The position numbers and the translations under genes are program-made. Below the pieces are notes generated by a model that was given only the letters and a program-made list of their open reading frames with translations, was not told the origin of the DNA and searched no databases. From positions 4,042 to 68,041 of the forward strand of contig JBGSNQ010000113.1 in NCBI GenBank assembly GCA_041739525.1: DNA of 64,000 nucleotides, written 5' to 3'. Every line of letters begins with the position of its first letter. Position 1 is the first letter of the stretch. The DNA comes from DATJGR01 sp041739525. GTDB lineage: Bacteria; Pseudomonadota; Gammaproteobacteria; Pseudomonadales; Azotimanducaceae. Of this stretch, positions 7,766 to 15,890 are shown piece after piece.

Positions 7766-8124
7766 GCGCGAGCACAGCTCGTTGCGCTTCGCGCCAATTC
7801 GATGCGAGCGCGTTCATCGACAGCCCCGAAATGGTCGCCGCATATCTCGACGAAGCGATGTCGGATGGCGATCCAACGGTTCTACTGTCGGCGCTACGCG
7901 ACATACTCCGTTCGCGCGTGTTCTCTGAGATCGCTAGCGCAGCCGGAGTCAGTCGCGAATCGCTGCATCGAACACTCGCGAACGGCCGTGACGCGCGCAT
8001 GTCCACGCTCGCAAGTGTCCTTCGTGTGATCGGATGCCGCCTCGCGGTAGCCCCGGTCAAAGCAGGGCGGCAGAATCGGCGCCGAAAGAAACGAAAGGCT
8101 ATTCCGAAACATTTCTCCAGCTGA
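7762..8124 (+). CDS. higA: HigA-like antitoxin (probable addiction-module antidote)
   Basis: A 120-residue protein starting at GTG 7762, overlapping the toxin stop by 4 bp. The centre carries a helix-turn-helix of the addiction-module antidote type (LRSRVFSEIASAAGVSRESL, then HRTLANGRDARMSTLASVLR, about residues 48-87). The N-terminus has the usual 'YLDEAMSDGDP..LL.ALRDI' toxin-contact region. The C-terminus is unusually basic (AGRQNRRRKKRKAIPK). It should neutralise the upstream toxin and repress the pair's promoter. Confidence 0.82.
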   Translation: MSASTARCASRQFDASAFIDSPEMVAAYLDEAMSDGDPTVLLSALRDILRSRVFSEIASAAGVSRESLHRTLANGRDARMSTLASVLRVIGCRLAVAPVKAGRQNRRRKKRKAIPKHFSS

Positions 8125-8214
8125 GGGTTGATCGAAGCTGCCAATCGGGTGTGCGAGCGCAATGGTTCGCGGCCGGATTGGTGTTGCTGACGTGAATGGT
8201 GAGGTCGTAATGCC

Positions 8215-8236
8215 CGATGTCCCCATTCGGACATCG
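8215..8236. repeat. Perfect 8-bp inverted repeat between higA and tRNA-Asn
   Basis: CGATGTCC (8215-8222) and GGACATCG (8229-8236) are separated by a 6-base loop. Lying between the 3' ends of higA (+) and tRNA-Asn (-), it could end transcription from either side, but no T-run follows on either strand, so a terminator function is uncertain. Confidence 0.4.
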
Positions 8237-8273
8237 CGGGATTTGGGGAATACGGGTAAGCCGATGATTTGAG

Positions 8274-8349
8274 TGGCTCCGCCTGTTGGACTCGAACCAA
8301 CGACCCGCTGATTAACAGTCAGCTGCTCTACCAACTGAGCTAAGGCGGA
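8274..8349 (-). tRNA. tRNA-Asn (anticodon GTT)
   Basis: The reverse strand gives a full cloverleaf of 76 nt: acceptor TCCGCCT, D-arm TAGCTCAGTTGGTAGAGC, anticodon loop CTGTTAA, T-arm GGTTCGAGTCC, discriminator G and an encoded CCA. Its 3' end faces the accessory region to the left, the orientation expected if the island entered at this tRNA. I found no second copy of the tRNA 3' end in the window. Confidence 0.95.
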
Positions 8350-8500
8350 ATACGGGAGCGCGTCAGTTTAATCGGCGAGTTCCGATTTGCAAGTGCGGTC
8401 GCCTCGGGCACGAGCTCCCGCCTGTCAGTAGTGTTCCGCACAGCGTGCGGTGGCGGCTGCCAGGGAGGGTAGAATCGCACCAGCCCACGAAGTTGCCGTC

Positions 8501-11500
8501 ATGCCGCAAGCAGTCAACGAATTCAAAGTCGTCGCGAAGTACAAACCGGCCGGTGACCAGCCGGAAGCCATCGCCAAGATGATCGACGGGTTGGAGTCGG
8601 GTCTCGCGTCGCAAACACTGCTGGGCGTGACGGGGTCGGGCAAGAGTATCGGCTACGACGATCCGATCTACCTCGTAAGATCGGGCGCGGGTGAAGAACG
8701 CATCGAGATCGTGCGCGCCGGGCCGTTCATCGATGGTCTGATCGAATCAAAATCGCAACTCGCCGGGGAAGAGGAGACGGAGCGATACGCAAGCGTCGAT
8801 GCGGCGTATCTCACGCAGGCCTACGATCCGGATAGCGGAGAATCCGGGCTCTACAAAGTCGGCGCGTTTCTGCGCCATCGCGCTCCTTCCGAGATGTTCC
8901 GGCTAACGACACGATGCGGCCGCGCGGTGACACTCACGGGGGACCACAACCTCTGGGTGCTGCGCGACGGCAAACCGACGCTCGTACGCACCACAGACGT
9001 TCGTTCAGGAGACTGCGTTCCTACGCCAGACTCGATCGAGGCCACCGAGAGTCTCGAGTATCTCGATGTCATTCCGTATTTCGCGGATTCGCATCTATCG
9101 GTGTTCGCCGAAGCCGCGGTGGATCGCTGCGTCGAGTCCGAAGGCCGCGCCAGGTTGGTCGCGGGGTTGCAAGGGGTCGGCTTGAATCCTCACGCGAAGC
9201 TGTACGCGATCAGGCGACGAATTCGTGGATCGGGCATCAAGGTGCGTCATTACCTTCGTCTTGTCGATGAAGCAGGTGTGCTCGCGGAAGCGGCCACCGA
9301 TGCTGCAACGTTGATCGGCGGCCAGAAACCTGCGTGTCGACTGCCGGCACGGCTCCCCCTCAGCGACGCAATTCTGACGTGGTTTGGCCTCTACGTAGCC
9401 GAGGGCAACGCGCAATCACGCTATGTGATTGTGGCGAACCGTCATCCGGCGCTGCGCGCAGAGCTCGAGCAGGCGTTTGCCGAACTCGGTGTTCCGTTCA
9501 CAGTGCGTGCGTCCTCCGACTACCAGATCTCGTCCGCCGCATTGACGCACTTGATGCGAAAGTCGTGCGGATCCACCGCTCGGTGCAAACGCCTGCCGGA
9601 CTTCTGGCCGCGCTTGTCGAACCAGGCCCTGGGGACTCTGTTGCGCGGCTACTTCGATGGTGACGGCACCGTAGGAAGTAATGGAGAAGTGACCGCCACC
9701 ACCGCGAGCGACGATCTCGCATCCGACCTTGCGTATGCGCTGAAGCGCTTCGACATCCACGCGAGAATTCGCCGGACGTGGAAGCGCGCGACGAACAGCG
9801 CGCACGCAGGTGCGTTCTACAACACGGTGGCCATCTCCGGCGCTCCCGACCTGGCCAGCTTTCGCGAGTGCATCGGCTTCGCGCATCCGGAGAAATCGGC
9901 GCGGCTCGCGGCGTTTGCGACGCGCGACGGGAACACGAACGTAGATCTGGTGCCGATCGACGGATCGCAACTGAAACATCTGCGCAAGCTGCTCGCGTTG
10001 CACCAGAGAGATGTGTCCGATCTCGCGCAATGCTCGCGACCGATGATCAGCTTGATCGAAGCGGGCAAGCGGCAACCGAGTCGTGCGTTGCTTCGTTGCA
10101 TTCTCGATCGGCTCGAAGTGGTCGCCAGGAAAGCGTCGGTTGCGGACCTCGGCTGGTGGACGACGTGGAGAGCGTTGTGTTCGTTGTGTTCGATGCGGTG
10201 GACCCCGGTCGAGCGCGTCGAGGCAGTGAGCTACGCACATCCCTACGTTTATGACCTATCGGTCCCAGGACCCGAGACCTTCTACGCCGGCCACGGCGGA
10301 CTGATCGTTCACAACACGTTCTCCATCGCAAACGTCATCGAGAACGTCAACCGCCCAACCCTTGTACTCGCCCCGAACAAGACTCTCGCCGCCCAGCTCT
10401 ACGGCGAATTCAAAGACTTCTTCCCGCACAACGCCGTCGAATACTTCGTCTCCTACTACGACTACTACCAGCCCGAAGCCTATGTCCCATCCTCTGATAC
10501 CTATATAGAGAAGGACTCATCCGTAAACGCCCACATCGAGCAGATGCGCCTGTCCGCAACGAAAGCAATCATCGAGCGGCGCGACACCATCATCGTGGCC
10601 TCAGTCTCGGCGATTTACGGTCTCGGCGACCCCGGCTCTTACCTGAAGATGGTGTTGCACCTCGATCGCGGCGACCGGGTGGACCAGCGCTACATCCTCG
10701 TCCGCCTCGCGGAGCTGCAATACACCCGCAACGACATGGCGTTCCAACGCGGCAGCTATCGCGTGCGCGGCGACGTCATCGACGTGTTCCCGGCGGAATC
10801 CGAAAAGGAAGCGGTGCGGATAGAGCTGTTCGACGACATCATCGACAACCTGTCGGTGTTCGATCCGCTCACCGGAGAAGTGATCAACCGCGTGCCGCGT
10901 TTCACGATCTTCCCGAAAACACACTACGTGACGCCGCGCGAACGGATCATCGCTGTGCTCGACGACATCAAAGACGAGTTGTCCGATCGGCTCGCGTATC
11001 TGAATTCGCACAACAAGCTCGTTGAGGCGCAACGGCTCGAGCAGCGCACACGCTTCGATCTCGAGATGATCCGCGAACTCGGTTATTGCAGCGGCATCGA
11101 GAACTACTCGCGCTATCTGTCGGGGCGTAAGGCGGGCGAGGCGCCGCCGACGCTGTTCGACTACCTGCCGAAAGATGCGCTGCTCGTGGTCGACGAGTCG
11201 CACGTAACGGTTCCGCAGATCGGCGGCATGTTCAAAGGCGACCGGTCGCGCAAAGAAACGCTGGTGGAGTATGGCTTTCGTTTGCCGTCTGCGCTCGACA
11301 ACCGGCCACTGCGTTTCGACGAGTGGGAAGCACTCGCGCCGCAGATGATCTTCGTGTCGGCCACTCCGGGGCCTTACGAAGCAAGTCACGCGGGGCAGGT
11401 GGTCGAACAGGTGGTGCGGCCCACTGGTCTGATCGATCCGATGATCGAAGTACGACCCGCATCGACCCAGGTCGATGATCTGTTCATGCAGATTCAGGAA

Positions 11501-12196
11501 ACGGTGGCGCTCGGCGATCGCGTACTCGTAACGGTGCTGACGAAGCGAATGGCCGAAGACCTGACGGAGTATCTCGACGAACACGGCATTCGCGTCCGCT
11601 ACCTGCACTCCGACATCGACACGATCGAGCGGATGGAGATCATCCGCGACCTGCGGATGGGCGAGTTTGACGTACTGGTCGGCATCAACCTGTTGCGTGA
11701 AGGGTTGGACATGCCGGAGGTATCGCTCGTCGCAGTACTCGATGCCGACAAGGAGGGCTTCCTGCGATCGGGTGGCTCGTTGATTCAGACGATCGGTCGC
11801 GCGGCGCGCAATTTACGTGGTCGCGCGATTCTGTATGCCGATCAGATGACGGGTTCGATGCAGCGAGCCATTGGCGAGACCGATCGGCGCCGCAACAAGC
11901 AGATCGAGTTCAACACGCTGCACGGCATCACACCGACCAGCATTCTGAAATCGGTCTCCGACGTCATGGAGGGCGCGCGTGCGCCGATGCCGGGTCAGTT
12001 ACCGAAACGGAAGGACGGGGATATCGGCAAGAAATTCCGCGCCGAGCTGCCAACCGATCCGATCGCGCTGGGCAAGCTGCTGCGCAAGATGGAAGAGAAG
12101 ATGCTGCAGCACGCGCGCGATCTGGAGTTCGAAGAGGCCGCGCAGGTGCGCGACCAGGTCCTGGAGATTCGCGCGCGGAGCCTATTGGCGGGCTGA
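8501..12196 (+). CDS. uvrB: UvrB excinuclease subunit interrupted by an intein
   Basis: A 1231-residue precursor. Removing residues 49-605 leaves a 674-residue UvrB of normal length. The N-extein ends LLGVTGSGK and the C-extein starts TFSIANVIENVNRPTLVLAP, so splicing rebuilds the Walker A loop GVTGSGKT. Further UvrB features: YDYYQPEAYVPSSDTYIEKD (damage-recognition hairpin), DESHVT (Walker B), a SATP motif, GINLLREGLDMPEVSL, QTIGRAARN (motif VI), and the C-terminal UVR helix pair (EEKMLQHARDLEFEEAAQVR). UvrB loads from UvrA onto damaged DNA and recruits UvrC in nucleotide excision repair. I chose ATG 8501 over upstream codons by family length. The 3' end overlaps the convergent symporter gene by 15 bp. 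Confidence 0.95.
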   Translation: MPQAVNEFKVVAKYKPAGDQPEAIAKMIDGLESGLASQTLLGVTGSGKSIGYDDPIYLVRSGAGEERIEIVRAGPFIDGLIESKSQLAGEEETERYASVDAAYLTQAYDPDSGESGLYKVGAFLRHRAPSEMFRLTTRCGRAVTLTGDHNLWVLRDGKPTLVRTTDVRSGDCVPTPDSIEATESLEYLDVIPYFADSHLSVFAEAAVDRCVESEGRARLVAGLQGVGLNPHAKLYAIRRRIRGSGIKVRHYLRLVDEAGVLAEAATDAATLIGGQKPACRLPARLPLSDAILTWFGLYVAEGNAQSRYVIVANRHPALRAELEQAFAELGVPFTVRASSDYQISSAALTHLMRKSCGSTARCKRLPDFWPRLSNQALGTLLRGYFDGDGTVGSNGEVTATTASDDLASDLAYALKRFDIHARIRRTWKRATNSAHAGAFYNTVAISGAPDLASFRECIGFAHPEKSARLAAFATRDGNTNVDLVPIDGSQLKHLRKLLALHQRDVSDLAQCSRPMISLIEAGKRQPSRALLRCILDRLEVVARKASVADLGWWTTWRALCSLCSMRWTPVERVEAVSYAHPYVYDLSVPGPETFYAGHGGLIVHNTFSIANVIENVNRPTLVLAPNKTLAAQLYGEFKDFFPHNAVEYFVSYYDYYQPEAYVPSSDTYIEKDSSVNAHIEQMRLSATKAIIERRDTIIVASVSAIYGLGDPGSYLKMVLHLDRGDRVDQRYILVRLAELQYTRNDMAFQRGSYRVRGDVIDVFPAESEKEAVRIELFDDIIDNLSVFDPLTGEVINRVPRFTIFPKTHYVTPRERIIAVLDDIKDELSDRLAYLNSHNKLVEAQRLEQRTRFDLEMIRELGYCSGIENYSRYLSGRKAGEAPPTLFDYLPKDALLVVDESHVTVPQIGGMFKGDRSRKETLVEYGFRLPSALDNRPLRFDEWEALAPQMIFVSATPGPYEASHAGQVVEQVVRPTGLIDPMIEVRPASTQVDDLFMQIQETVALGDRVLVTVLTKRMAEDLTEYLDEHGIRVRYLHSDIDTIERMEIIRDLRMGEFDVLVGINLLREGLDMPEVSLVAVLDADKEGFLRSGGSLIQTIGRAARNLRGRAILYADQMTGSMQRAIGETDRRRNKQIEFNTLHGITPTSILKSVSDVMEGARAPMPGQLPKRKDGDIGKKFRAELPTDPIALGKLLRKMEEKMLQHARDLEFEEAAQVRDQVLEIRARSLLAG
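8645..10315 (+). other. Intein in the UvrB P-loop, with LAGLIDADG endonuclease and HTH
   Basis: The 557-residue in-frame insertion starts with Ser (SIGYDDPIYL, block A) and ends GGLIVHN (block G), followed by Thr as the +1 extein nucleophile. Block B is TGDHNLWVL (intein residues 98-106). Two LAGLIDADG helices are seen: FGLYVAEGN (247-255) and LLRGYFDGDG (332-341); the second has the catalytic Asp. Block F is VYDLSVPGPETFYAG (about 535-549). Between the endonuclease and block F, residues about 445-490 look like a Cro/CI helix-turn-helix (HQRDVSDLAQCSRPMISLIE, then AGKRQPS). All splicing residues (Ser1, His100-101 area, terminal His-Asn, Thr+1) are present, so both splicing and homing activity look intact. 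Confidence 0.93.
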
Positions 12197-13429
12197 TTGG
12201 GCGCTGCCGTTCTCTAGCACGCCCTCCCACTTCGCTTGCACCGCGCTTGCAACGGCATTGCCCACCACGTTCGTCGCGCTGCGCCCCATGTCCAGGAAGT
12301 GGTCGACCGCCAGAATCAGCACCAGCCCTGCTTCAGGCAGGTCGAAGTACGCCAGTGTCGCGGCGATGACCACCAGCGACGCGCGCGGTACGCCGGCAAT
12401 GCCCTTAGAGGTGATGAGCAGAATCAGCAGCATGGTCGCCTGTTGTGCCAGCGTGAGCTCGATGCCGTACACCTGCGCGATGAACAACGTCGCAAAGGTG
12501 CAATACATCATCGAGCCGTCGAGGTTGAACGAATAACCGAGCGGCAGCACGAAGCCGGCGATGCGGCGCGGCACGCCGAATTTCTCGAGCTGCTCGAGAA
12601 TGCGCGGGAACGCGGCCTCTGAACTTGCGGTGGAGAACGCAACCAGAATGGGATCGCGCATGGACGACATCAGCGGCACTACGCGCCGGCCGATCACCAG
12701 CCCGCCGAACAGCGCGATGACCAGCCACAACACGACCAGGGCGAAGTAGAAGCTGAGGATGAACTTGGAGTACGTCACGAGAATGCCGAGGCCGTTCTGC
12801 GCGATCGTTGCGGCAATGGCGGCGAACACCGCGAATGGCGCCACCAGCATCACGTAGCCGGTAATCTTCAGCATCACTTCTACAAGCTGCTCGGCGAGGG
12901 CAACGATGCCGGCGGTGCGCTCGCCGAGGCTCGCCAGTGCGACACCCACGAACACCGAGAACACGACGATCTGCAGAATTTCGTTGTTCGCCATCGCCTC
13001 GATGATCGAGCGAGGGAACACGTGCGTAACGAATTCCTTCAGCGTCAATGTGCCTGCAGAGACACCGCTGTGCGCGCCTTCGGGAGGTAACGGCAGATCG
13101 AGCCCGGCGCCGGGTTGCAGTGCGGTGACGAGGATGATGCCGAGCACCAACGAGATGACCGAGGCGCCGAGGAACCAGGCGATGGTGCGCGCACCGATGC
13201 GGCCGAGTTGCGCGCCGGCGCCCATGTTTGCAATGCCGGCAATCAGAGTTCCGAACACCAGCGGCGCGATGATCATTTTGATCAGGCGCAGGAACACGTC
13301 GGTGATGATGCTGAGATTCGTGGCAACGCTGGCAGCCTGAGCGGTAGTCAGCTGTTCATGGCAGATCCAGCCGACGAACACGCCGGCGATCATCCCGATC
13401 AGGATGACGAGCGAGAAGCGGTATGACAT
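12182..13429 (-). CDS. Dicarboxylate/amino acid:cation symporter (DAACS family)
   Basis: A 415-residue inner-membrane carrier with about eight hydrophobic helices and two re-entrant loops typical of GltP/DctA. Visible are the serine-rich hairpin AFSTASSEAAFP (HP1), NLDGSMMY in helix 7 (family NMDGT, cation and substrate binding), TSKGIAGVPRASLV (HP2) and DHFLDMGRSATNVVGNAVA in helix 8 (family D..RT..NV.GD). It would take up an acidic amino acid or dicarboxylate with Na+ or H+. Its ATG shares one base with the acyl-CoA ligase stop (TGATG), so the two are co-translated. The substrate cannot be assigned. Confidence 0.88.
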   Translation of the reverse strand: MSYRFSLVILIGMIAGVFVGWICHEQLTTAQAASVATNLSIITDVFLRLIKMIIAPLVFGTLIAGIANMGAGAQLGRIGARTIAWFLGASVISLVLGIILVTALQPGAGLDLPLPPEGAHSGVSAGTLTLKEFVTHVFPRSIIEAMANNEILQIVVFSVFVGVALASLGERTAGIVALAEQLVEVMLKITGYVMLVAPFAVFAAIAATIAQNGLGILVTYSKFILSFYFALVVLWLVIALFGGLVIGRRVVPLMSSMRDPILVAFSTASSEAAFPRILEQLEKFGVPRRIAGFVLPLGYSFNLDGSMMYCTFATLFIAQVYGIELTLAQQATMLLILLITSKGIAGVPRASLVVIAATLAYFDLPEAGLVLILAVDHFLDMGRSATNVVGNAVASAVQAKWEGVLENGSAQSARQ

Positions 13430-14988
13430 CAGCGGGAACCGCGGCCTTGCCAGTACGGTTCACGTACCACGCGGCGCTGGATCTTGCCCGACGGCAGTCG
13501 CGGCAGATCGTTCGAGTAGTCGATGGACCGCGGGCATTTGAAGTGGGCGAGCCGCTCGCGTGCCCACGCCATCAACTCGGCGGTGAGTTCAGGCGATGCG
13601 GAGAACCCCGGGCGCAGTTGCACCACCGACTTCACCTCTTCGCCCCATTCGTCGTTCGGCACACCGACCGTGCACACGTCTAGCACTGCGGGATGTTTCA
13701 TCAACTCGTTGTCCACTTCCTGCGGATAGATGTTCACGCCGCCGGAGATGATCAGTTCCGCCGAACGCCCGGTCAGGAACAGGTACCCGTCTTCGTCGAA
13801 ATAGCCCATGTCGCCGAGCGTGAAGTACTCGCCGCGATATGAGCTTGCGGTTTTCTTGTCGTCTTTGAAGTACTCGAAACGACCTTGCACGGGCGCGCGC
13901 ATATAGATGGTGCCAACGGTTCCGGTAGGCACCGGGTTGCCGTCGTCATCGAGAATCAGGTTGTCGAACTCCGGCCCCGGGCGCCCGACCGTGCCCGGCT
14001 TCTGCAGCCATTCTTCGGAACCGACGATAAAACCGCCGCCGCCTTCGGTTGCAGCGTAGTACTCCCACACGATCGGCCCGAACCAGTCGATGACGGCGTG
14101 CTTCACATGCACAGGGCAGGGCGCTGCGCCGTGGATGAGAAGCCGCAAACTGGACGTATCGTATTTCGCACGCGTCTGTTCAGGCAGCTGCAACAGGCGG
14201 TGAAACATCGTGGCAACCATGTGCGAGTGCGTGACGCGATGCTGCTCGATGAGGCGCAAGGTTTCCTCGGCGTCCCAACGCTCCATCATTACCACCGTAG
14301 CGCCGGACACCAGAGCTGGAACCACGTCGATCAGCAGCGGTGCCGCGTGATACGCGGGGCCGGTACAAAGAGCGGCGTCTTGTCCGGGCCGATAGGCGGC
14401 CAGCGTGCCCTCCCATTGTGGCGTCGCCGGTTCGCGCTCTTTCCGGTAGACGCCCTTCGGTCGACCGGTGGTGCCCGACGTGTACATCATCAGGCCGCCG
14501 AGACTCGGATCGTCGATATCGGCAGCGCTGTAGCGGTCGATTACCGCGTCGTAGTTCTCGAACCCTTCCAGCGGTCCGCCGATCGACAACGCCAGGCGCA
14601 CGTTCGGGGCGCTCCTCAGTGCTTCCGTTGGCGCGTCGCCCAGCGAAGCTTCTGCGATGAAAGCCTTCGCTTCGCAGTTGTCTACGATATAGCCAATCTC
14701 TTCGCCTTTGAGATGGAAATTGATCGGAGTGAAGCGGATGCCGCCGCGGCTGGCTGCCATGAGCGCCTCCACGAACTCGGGCCGATTGCGGATGACCACT
14801 GCAATGGAGTCGCCATTGCCGATGCCCACGTCGCGTAGTGCGCGAACCAGTCGATTGGCCTGCTGGTTCAGCTCCGAGAAGGTGCGGTTGCCGTAGTTCG
14901 TGATCAGCGCCGGTACATTCGGTTGCTGCTGCGCGTGGTACGCAACGGTCATACCGGTCCGAACCGCTTCTTCCAGCGATATGGTCAT
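13429..14988 (-). CDS. AMP-forming acyl-CoA synthetase
   Basis: A 519-residue ANL-superfamily ligase that activates a carboxylic acid to acyl-AMP and then acyl-CoA. Motifs in order: MMYTSGTTGRPKGVYRKE (P-loop, about residues 167-184), EYYAATEGGG (A5), GDMGYFDEDGYLFLTGR (A7/A8 hinge) and LPRLPSGKIQRR (A10 with the catalytic Lys). The length and overall look fit the fatty/cinnamic/bile-acid CoA ligase branch. It is first in a two-gene unit with the downstream symporter. Involvement in catabolism of an imported acid is inferred from context. Confidence 0.88.
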   Translation of the reverse strand: MTISLEEAVRTGMTVAYHAQQQPNVPALITNYGNRTFSELNQQANRLVRALRDVGIGNGDSIAVVIRNRPEFVEALMAASRGGIRFTPINFHLKGEEIGYIVDNCEAKAFIAEASLGDAPTEALRSAPNVRLALSIGGPLEGFENYDAVIDRYSAADIDDPSLGGLMMYTSGTTGRPKGVYRKEREPATPQWEGTLAAYRPGQDAALCTGPAYHAAPLLIDVVPALVSGATVVMMERWDAEETLRLIEQHRVTHSHMVATMFHRLLQLPEQTRAKYDTSSLRLLIHGAAPCPVHVKHAVIDWFGPIVWEYYAATEGGGGFIVGSEEWLQKPGTVGRPGPEFDNLILDDDGNPVPTGTVGTIYMRAPVQGRFEYFKDDKKTASSYRGEYFTLGDMGYFDEDGYLFLTGRSAELIISGGVNIYPQEVDNELMKHPAVLDVCTVGVPNDEWGEEVKSVVQLRPGFSASPELTAELMAWARERLAHFKCPRSIDYSNDLPRLPSGKIQRRVVREPYWQGRGSR

Positions 14989-15039
14989 CCAACAGTTTCC
15001 TTATGGCGTGCTTGTTGTGTGCTTGTTACGTGAGTTGAA

Positions 15040-15594
15040 CTATGGCGCCCATTGCGAAAAACGGCGTGCATTCTGTTGCAGACCGACCAGCCACCTCGGC
15101 GATGACGAGCCGGTGCCCGCGGGCCGCAGATGCGGGTGCGCCTCCATAACCTGCGCTATGTGTGGCTCCTCCGAGGGTTCGACGTCGACGAAGAACACGT
15201 GCTCGCCCGCGCGCAGCGCTTTCTCGAAACGGCGAAAACGCGAGTTCGGTAACTGGATGCCGATCAAACCGCCTTCCCATGTGAAGAAACCGAGCAGCAC
15301 GATAGCGAGAAACACGAACGGAACCCAACCCACTTTCGCGGCGATGCCGGTGAAGTGGGTGATGGCGATGACGGAGATCGCCGCGACGAGACCCAACAGT
15401 GCACCCACTTCCGCAGAGTGAATGACATCTTTCTTCATCAGCGACTGAACGTCGTGTAGCTGACGTTTTTCGGCGTCGGCATCGTTGAGGCTCAGCACGT
15501 GGATTTGTTCGGCGGCGATACCCTTGGCCATCAGTGCGCGTTCGACTGCGCCAATGACATTGAGATCGTCGCCTATGAAGTAGTGCCTCTTCAT
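15040..15594 (-). CDS. Small inner-membrane protein of unknown function
   Basis: A 184-residue protein starting MKRHYFIGDDLN. It has a cytoplasmic N-terminal region with the phrase HVLSLNDADAEKRQLHDVQS, two central hydrophobic segments (about residues 62-82 and 88-110) and a C-terminal domain with EHVFFVDVEPSEE. Related proteins are common in Pseudomonas-like genomes and are often misnamed 'NAD/FAD-utilizing enzyme'; I see no nucleotide-binding motif. ATG 15594 is preferred over the longer frame to 15618 because the conserved part begins there. Function unknown. Confidence 0.75.
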   Translation of the reverse strand: MKRHYFIGDDLNVIGAVERALMAKGIAAEQIHVLSLNDADAEKRQLHDVQSLMKKDVIHSAEVGALLGLVAAISVIAITHFTGIAAKVGWVPFVFLAIVLLGFFTWEGGLIGIQLPNSRFRRFEKALRAGEHVFFVDVEPSEEPHIAQVMEAHPHLRPAGTGSSSPRWLVGLQQNARRFSQWAP

Positions 15595-15763
15595 GACATA
15601 AGCCCTCGTTGTACGCACAGCGCGTCGCCCGATTAGACACCCGCATCCCGGCGCGTACCAGCCGAACCCCGAGGCCCGATGTGTCGACGCGGATGATACA
15701 TATCGTTGGAAAATCCCAAGAGTTATGGCTCATCGCGTGATTCAAACGGGCTCGACATGGATA

Positions 15764-15792
15764 TTGCGTAGAGAGAGGGCGACTTGTAGCAT
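15764..15792 (+). promoter_or_regulatory. Candidate sigma70 promoter of the TonB receptor operon
   Basis: TTGCGT (15764-15769) and TAGCAT (15787-15792) are separated by 17 bp. The predicted start lies about 90 bp before the GTG of the receptor gene. No operator is obvious. Confidence 0.4.
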
Positions 15793-15890
15793 CCGGCCAT
15801 GGTTTGGATTCGCGTTGGGGTAACGCGCCAGTCCTACGTCAGGGATCGATCAAGTCCTTCAAGTCTATTTCTTCGAGAAGGGGGAACACC

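Noticed and set aside
8465..8480. TAGAAT -10-like element before uvrB
   Set aside because: No acceptable -35 at the right distance; possible but not supported as a promoter.
9416..10240. 275-codon minus-strand open frame inside the intein
   Set aside because: Antisense shadow; the plus strand carries LAGLIDADG and intein block motifs.
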